From Hondaea fermentalgiana (Eukaryota > Sar > Bigyra > Thraustochytrida > Thraustochytriidae): 20,821 nt of DNA. The DNA lies in NCBI GenBank assembly GCA_014084085.1, contig NPFB01000171.1:96020-116840 (forward strand), written 5' to 3'. This document shows positions 17,151 to 20,821 of the stretch, one piece after another. Each line of letters begins with the position of its first letter. Position 1 is the first letter of the stretch. Both the position numbers and the translations under genes were made by a program. The notes below the pieces were generated by a model, which saw only the letters and a program-made list of their open reading frames with translations, did no database searches and was not told the origin of the DNA.

Positions 17151-17773
17151 TGGCCGCCGTAGCGCCGCCGTTGGCGCGTGCTGTGTGCCTTTGGCCGCCC
17201 GAGGACGAGGTGGCCTCGCATGGTGGCGCACAACCACTTGCCGACAACGGGAAAACCCTTGCTCCTGGAGCTGCTCGCGAATGGGCCATGATCGAGCTGC
17301 AGGGAACACTTGCCGTGGCGCATCGAAAAAATGCTGACGGCGAAGACTGTGCCTCTGAAGAGGAAGAAGAAGATGACAATAACAATGAAAATGATGGCAA
17401 CAAGGACGATGAATACATGGAGGTAAACGACAACAACAACGAAAAATCGACTTCGGCAAAGCGGAAAAAGGCCACAGCCATTACACTTGAGCACCAAGGT
17501 CTTGGTGGCCAGACTCTCGGGGAGCTCACGTTCGACAATGGGGTTCCCATTCTTGAAATTGGTGTTCATCGTCTTGAGGGCAAAATTGTCAAGATTCCTA
17601 AACCTTTTGCAGTCATTGAGCGAATCGAGGATCATAATAGTGCTGCAAACAACATTGAGGATAGTGACCAGCTTCCCGTCACTAAATTTGCGGTACGTGG
17701 CATCATTCGGCAGAAAATACTCTTCAAGACGCGTCCAAAGCCTCTTGTCGGAAAGCGCGCCCGACTCGTGTAA
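17150..17773 (+). CDS. CTF8: Ctf8, subunit of the alternative clamp loader Ctf18-RFC
   Basis: 207 residues from ATG at 17150 (G at -3, G at +4). Family signatures are present: REWAMIELQG (43-52), then LGELTFDNGVPILEIGVHRLEGKIVKIPKPFAVIER (about 123-158) and the C-terminal VRGIIRQKILFKTRPKP (182-198). In other eukaryotes Ctf8 with Dcc1 and Ctf18 joins the small RFC subunits to load PCNA, supporting leading-strand replication and sister-chromatid cohesion in the nucleus. An acidic, Asn-rich low-complexity insert (about 63-100) splits the first strand from the core, followed by a basic KRKK stretch that may act as a nuclear signal. The gene is convergent with the isovaleryl-CoA dehydrogenase gene. 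An upstream ORF overlaps its start codon. Confidence 0.88.
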   Translation: MAAVAPPLARAVCLWPPEDEVASHGGAQPLADNGKTLAPGAAREWAMIELQGTLAVAHRKNADGEDCASEEEEEDDNNNENDGNKDDEYMEVNDNNNEKSTSAKRKKATAITLEHQGLGGQTLGELTFDNGVPILEIGVHRLEGKIVKIPKPFAVIERIEDHNSAANNIEDSDQLPVTKFAVRGIIRQKILFKTRPKPLVGKRARLV

Positions 17774-18053
17774 TGATTTCTTTTCTTTCTTTTTTCTTTT
17801 CTTGTTTGGGAGGGTTTGGAAAACCTACTACAGTGTATGGGCATTCTCATTGCCTTGAAGATCTTGAGTGTTGGGAAACGCAAAGACCTTCGACTCTTAC
17901 CTTCTCTTTTCGTAAAGGAAGTCAGTCGACCCACTATGACCTCTTCTTGCGAACCCAAGATCATGAAGGGTATAATATGCATGCAAATATTTTTTCTTCT
18001 TTCTTCTCTTTGTCAAATTGACGGGCGAGCCTTTTTTGCCGCGTCTAGGATGC
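17774..18053. other. Convergent intergenic region with a T/C-rich tract
   Basis: 280 bp between the Ctf8 stop and the isovaleryl-CoA dehydrogenase stop. It begins with a TTTC/TTTTC-rich pyrimidine tract (about 17777-17806) and has a second T/C-rich run near 17990-18013. These are probably 3' end signals of the two converging transcripts. No gene is seen. Confidence 0.5.
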
Positions 18054-19322
18054 CTACTCGATCTTGGAGATCTGGGAGAGCTCACGGACCATGTTCTTCT
18101 GGTGAGACTCGAGGGTGCCGCCACCAATCTCAAGAAGCTTCGCATCACGCCAGAGACGCTCGACCTGGTAATCGCCAATGTAGCCAGCACCACCAAGAAC
18201 TTGGATAGCGTTGTCAGCGACAGCCTTGCCCATGGCGGTGGTGAAGAGCTTGACGCCATCGGTCTCAAGACGATGGCCCGACTCGTCGAGGTCGATGCGC
18301 TGCGCAACGTCATACGTGTAGGCGCGGCCGGCCATATACTGGGCGTAGCTCTCGCCAATGTAGCGCTGAATCTGACCAAACTGTGTGAGGGGCTGGCCAA
18401 AGGCGACACGATCCTTGGCGTATTGGTTCATGACCTCAAAGCTGCGACGCGCAATTCCACAGCTCATGGCTCCGAGGGCAATGCGCTCAACCTCGAGGTT
18501 GCGCATCATGCACACGACGGCGCCACCCTCTTCGCCGACGAGGTTCTCGGCAGGAAGACGCACGTCGTCAAAAACGAGTTCCGCCGTGGCGCTGGCGCGC
18601 ATGCCACACTTGTCCTTGATGCGCTGGCCAAGGCTAAAGCCGGGCATGCCCTTTTCGACGAGGAAAAGGGAGATGGCACGGGGACCAGTGCGCGCGTACA
18701 CGAGAAAGATGTCACCGAGCGTCTCGTCGTCGATGCAGCCATTCGTGATCCACATCTTGGACCCCTTTAGAACCCACTCGTCCCCGTCCTTGGTGGCGGA
18801 GGTCTGCAAACCGAGAACGTCGGTGCCATGGTTGGGCTCGGACATGCCCATGCCACCAATGATCTTGCCCGAGCATGAGTCCGGGAGCCACTTTTGCTTT
18901 TGCTCCTCGCTGCCATTGCGCGTCAGATTATTGACAAAGAGCAGCGAGTGCGCCAGGTAGCTGAGGCAAAAGGCAGGGTCGGCGGCGGCCAGCTCCTCGT
19001 GAACAGAGCATACGGCCGAGCAGTCCATCTCGGAGCCGCCGTACTTTGTCGGCACAGTGAGACCCAAGAGTCCGAGATCTCCAAGCTTGCGGTAGAGGTC
19101 AATGTTGAATTTCTCCTCGCGGTTGTATTCGAGGGCCTGCGGATCAACTTCTTCCTCGGCGAACTTGCGGACCATTTGCCGCAGCGCGCGGTGCTCGTCG
19201 GTGGGGTTGTAAATGTCCACGCCCACCGAGCTCATTGCGCGAGCCCCATGGGCCAGCAAAGCCGCGCTTTTCGCGCGTGCTCCGGCCTGCAGGAGAAACG
19301 TCTTGGGCGATCGTGCCAGCAT
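18054..19322 (-). CDS. IVD: Isovaleryl-CoA dehydrogenase, mitochondrial
   Basis: 422 residues, single exon, ATG at 19322. The first 30 residues are rich in Arg/Ala/Ser with no acid, a typical mitochondrial targeting peptide (MLARSPKTFLLQAGARAKSA). The remainder is a full acyl-CoA dehydrogenase: GMGMSEPNHGTD (157-168) and WITNG (191-195) of the FAD/substrate region, RVAFGQPL, QVLGGAGYIGDY, and RLWRDAKLLEIGGGT at the C-terminus. The C-terminal position that holds the catalytic Glu in medium-chain enzymes is Gly here (EIGGGT), while Glu279 in NLEVER aligns with the catalytic Glu of isovaleryl-CoA dehydrogenases. This points to IVD rather than a straight-chain enzyme. It would oxidise isovaleryl-CoA to 3-methylcrotonyl-CoA in leucine breakdown, passing electrons to ETF. 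Confidence 0.9.
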   Translation of the reverse strand: MLARSPKTFLLQAGARAKSAALLAHGARAMSSVGVDIYNPTDEHRALRQMVRKFAEEEVDPQALEYNREEKFNIDLYRKLGDLGLLGLTVPTKYGGSEMDCSAVCSVHEELAAADPAFCLSYLAHSLLFVNNLTRNGSEEQKQKWLPDSCSGKIIGGMGMSEPNHGTDVLGLQTSATKDGDEWVLKGSKMWITNGCIDDETLGDIFLVYARTGPRAISLFLVEKGMPGFSLGQRIKDKCGMRASATAELVFDDVRLPAENLVGEEGGAVVCMMRNLEVERIALGAMSCGIARRSFEVMNQYAKDRVAFGQPLTQFGQIQRYIGESYAQYMAGRAYTYDVAQRIDLDESGHRLETDGVKLFTTAMGKAVADNAIQVLGGAGYIGDYQVERLWRDAKLLEIGGGTLESHQKNMVRELSQISKIE

Positions 19323-19775
19323 CTTCTTGTCTCGTCGCGAGCTCTTCTTCTCTAACGCGTTCGTGCGTTGCTGGCGTTGGGAGACTGTTTCGAGCGCTGT
19401 GCAGTGCAGTACGGTACAGTGCTATGCCGCGCTGCCTTTCCTTCGCGCCTGGACGCCGTCAACGCGCTGCCTCGCAGGAGCTGAGCTCGGCTTCCCGGTC
19501 GAATTCACGACCGACTCTGCTCTGCTGCTCTTCAAGTCCACGTGCAGGAGCTCGTCTCGCCGCCGATCGTGCGCGGGCCGATAGGGTATCCTCGCTGCGC
19601 TTTGCAGCTCGTGCTCAAGCTCGAAGGCTCCGCGTGTGCCTGCGCGCGCAACCAGGTCTTCTCTCGTTCGTTTCGGGGTTTGTTGGTGGCTTCTGCGCAA
19701 GGCCGGAAATGGCAACGTAGTATCCAAGAATCATGAGAGGATGGATGGATTTTCTTCTTTTGAACCCGGTCCTTT

Positions 19776-19835
19776 CTGCTGTGCTGTGATCTGCTGTGCT
19801 GTGATCTGCTGTGCTGTGATCTGCTGTGCTGTATT
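19776..19835 (+). repeat. Four-copy 15-bp tandem repeat
   Basis: CTGCTGTGCTGTGAT is repeated three times exactly, plus a fourth copy ending GTATT, and continues into CTG/CTC-rich sequence. Because 15 is a multiple of 3, several frames stay open through it, which explains the spurious reading frames here. Confidence 0.95.
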
Positions 19836-20378
19836 GTGCTCTGCTCTGCGCTGGAGGCATGCGACCTGCAGCTGAGCGAGACGCTGTGCTCTAGCTCCTG
19901 GCAGAGACCTAGCAGCGAGAAAATGCAAGAACGAGACTTGGGGAATAAAAAGCAAGCCATGCATGTCCTATCCACCGACCCAATTTGTGAGTGCACAAAA
20001 GACAAGGCAAAGGAAGGCCGTTCTTTTGGTCAGAAGCACCAATAAAATTTGGGAGATCACGGCCCGTCGCGACAGCTTGCCCACCATTCTGCTGGTGCTG
20101 CGATCAGTTGGCCAGCAAACCTTGAACAAACCCGGCCGGCCGGACGCATGCAAAGACTGAACTACTAGGTTTTGAGGCCTAGTCTTGACGGAATCACCAG
20201 CAGTCTACAGACAAAATGTAGGAATTTCCACAGACGATCAATAAGCAGCGAGACAGCATGTATTTGCGACGCAAGGGCGTCATCTGTGTATATATATACT
20301 GATTTTCATCATGATGCTACTGTGCCCCAATGGGCAAACAAGCGTACCCAGGAATAACTTACTTCTATACCTCTTTCG

Positions 20379-20404
20379 CCCCCCCCCCCCCCAAAAAAAA
20401 AAAA
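20379..20404 (+). repeat. C14 followed by A12
   Basis: Fourteen C are followed directly by twelve A, the second long C homopolymer in the window. Homopolymer length is prone to sequencing error and to real polymorphism. Confidence 0.92.
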
Positions 20405-20651
20405 TCCATTCAGACCCTCCTCCAAATCCCAAATCTCGCTCTTCTTCTCTGCTCCACTTTCCTGCTCTCTACCCTCTCCTCTGCTCTGCTCTCCTCGCCT
20501 CTCCATCCTCGACCTCCACGTTCTCCGCACCTCGCACCCGCGCATCACGCCTTGTCTCGCCTCAAGACTGCCCAGCCATTCAGGGTCTCTCGGGGCCCCA
20601 AATGACGCACACCTTCTTCCCTTCAAGGATACTGTATTTGTACGCAAGTAT

Positions 20652-20684
20652 GCAGGCAAGCAGGCAAGCAAGCAAGCAAGCAAG
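20652..20684 (+). repeat. (GCAA)n-type tetranucleotide repeat
   Basis: GCAGGCAAGCAGGCAAGCAA followed by further AGCA units, about eight tetranucleotides with two GCAG interruptions. It sits in the gene-free right end. Confidence 0.88.
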
Positions 20685-20821
20685 TCGAGGAAAAGGCAGA
20701 CTCCGATCCCGCCTCTGCGCACGCTCGCTCGCCCGCCCGCTCGCTCGCACTCCCGCCCGTGCGCGCCTGCCCGCGCGTCCGCGCGCCCGCGGCCCGAGGC
20801 CCCGGCCCGTCGGTCGCAGCA

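Larger units (their letters stand above)
19323..20821. other. Gene-free 1.5 kb: IVD promoter side and simple repeats
   Basis: No coding gene is supported here; the reading frames present are low-complexity translations of repeats. The first 150 bp should contain the IVD promoter (CT-rich and CpG-rich, TCGCGAGCTCTTCTTCTC near 19335-19353). From about 20405 to 20560 the + strand is strongly pyrimidine-rich (CTCTGCTCTGCTCTCCTCGC). It is followed by CAAG repeats and a very GC-rich end, which may be the 5' region of a gene lying beyond the window. A weak hairpin (CTAGG...CCTAG) is at about 20165-20182. No tRNA or rRNA was recognised by eye. Confidence 0.45.

Noticed and set aside
18018..18770. 250-codon + strand frame antisense to isovaleryl-CoA dehydrogenase
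   Set aside because: Mirror frame of a highly biased coding sequence; the minus strand encodes the complete enzyme.
19532..20005. 157-codon minus-strand frame with an HSRSQ repeat
   Set aside because: The repeat residues are a translation of the 15-bp tandem DNA repeat; no domain and no coding-like composition outside it.
20158..20190. Possible small RNA hairpin CTAGG...CCTAG
   Set aside because: Only a five-base stem with no supporting flanks; chance is sufficient explanation.
20309..20722. 137-codon minus-strand frame at the right end
   Set aside because: It contains a run of Phe and Gly from the C14-A12 tract and Leu/Ala from the tetranucleotide repeat; low complexity throughout.
1..20821. 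tRNA, rRNA, CRISPR array, insertion sequence or transposon
   Set aside because: No B-box-like GGTTCGA pattern in a tRNA context, no rRNA motif, no spaced repeats of CRISPR type and no transposase or integrase residues were seen on either strand by eye.

Overview
This is eukaryotic nuclear DNA from an intron-poor, gene-dense protist with moderate to high GC. It holds ten protein-coding genes in about 19 kb, with short intergenic gaps. Only two short genes show spliceosomal introns (76, 95 and 129 nt, all GT-AG); the largest genes are single exons. The mix of a CatSper accessory subunit, a centrin-binding Sfi1-type protein, a secreted CREG protein, a mitochondrial isovaleryl-CoA dehydrogenase and homopolymer C tracts suits a flagellated stramenopile. 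A thraustochytrid or labyrinthulid is my best guess. That assignment is inference from style and was not tested by any search.

Layout, left to right. A GC-rich upstream region leads to a CREG-like secreted protein (+, one intron). It converges on a 1310-residue CatSper delta/epsilon-like membrane protein (-). A 534-bp divergent promoter separates that gene from a FERM-domain protein carrying a long array of Sfi1 repeats (+). Next is a membrane-anchored tyrosinase-type copper protein (+), which converges on a TauE/SafE (TSUP) transporter (-). A 325-bp divergent promoter leads to a 98-residue three-exon coiled-coil protein (+), which converges on a Vma12/TMEM199-like V-ATPase assembly factor (-). 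A further divergent region, with a tandem array of 16-bp near-palindromes, leads to an AlkB-like dioxygenase (+) and then Ctf8 (+). Ctf8 is preceded by an upstream ORF that overlaps its start codon. Ctf8 converges on isovaleryl-CoA dehydrogenase (-). The last 1.5 kb has no gene I can support and is rich in simple repeats.

Most of the genes are unrelated housekeeping functions: DNA replication and cohesion, alkylation repair or RNA demethylation, V-ATPase assembly, leucine catabolism and anion transport. The suggestive exception is the divergent CatSper-accessory / FERM-Sfi1 pair. One protein would sit in a flagellar membrane Ca2+ channel complex and the other at centrin-containing basal bodies, so shared expression during flagellate-cell formation is a testable idea.

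The strongest unusual items are three. First, a FERM-Sfi1 domain combination with a 66-70 residue higher-order repeat. Second, a tyrosinase whose copper-B site is split by an insert with two predicted membrane helices, an insert that also lies within a possible in-frame 348-nt splice unit. Third, a CatSper accessory subunit in a likely protist genome. Several long reading frames begin at GTG or extend far upstream; for eukaryotic translation I chose the first suitable ATG in good context.
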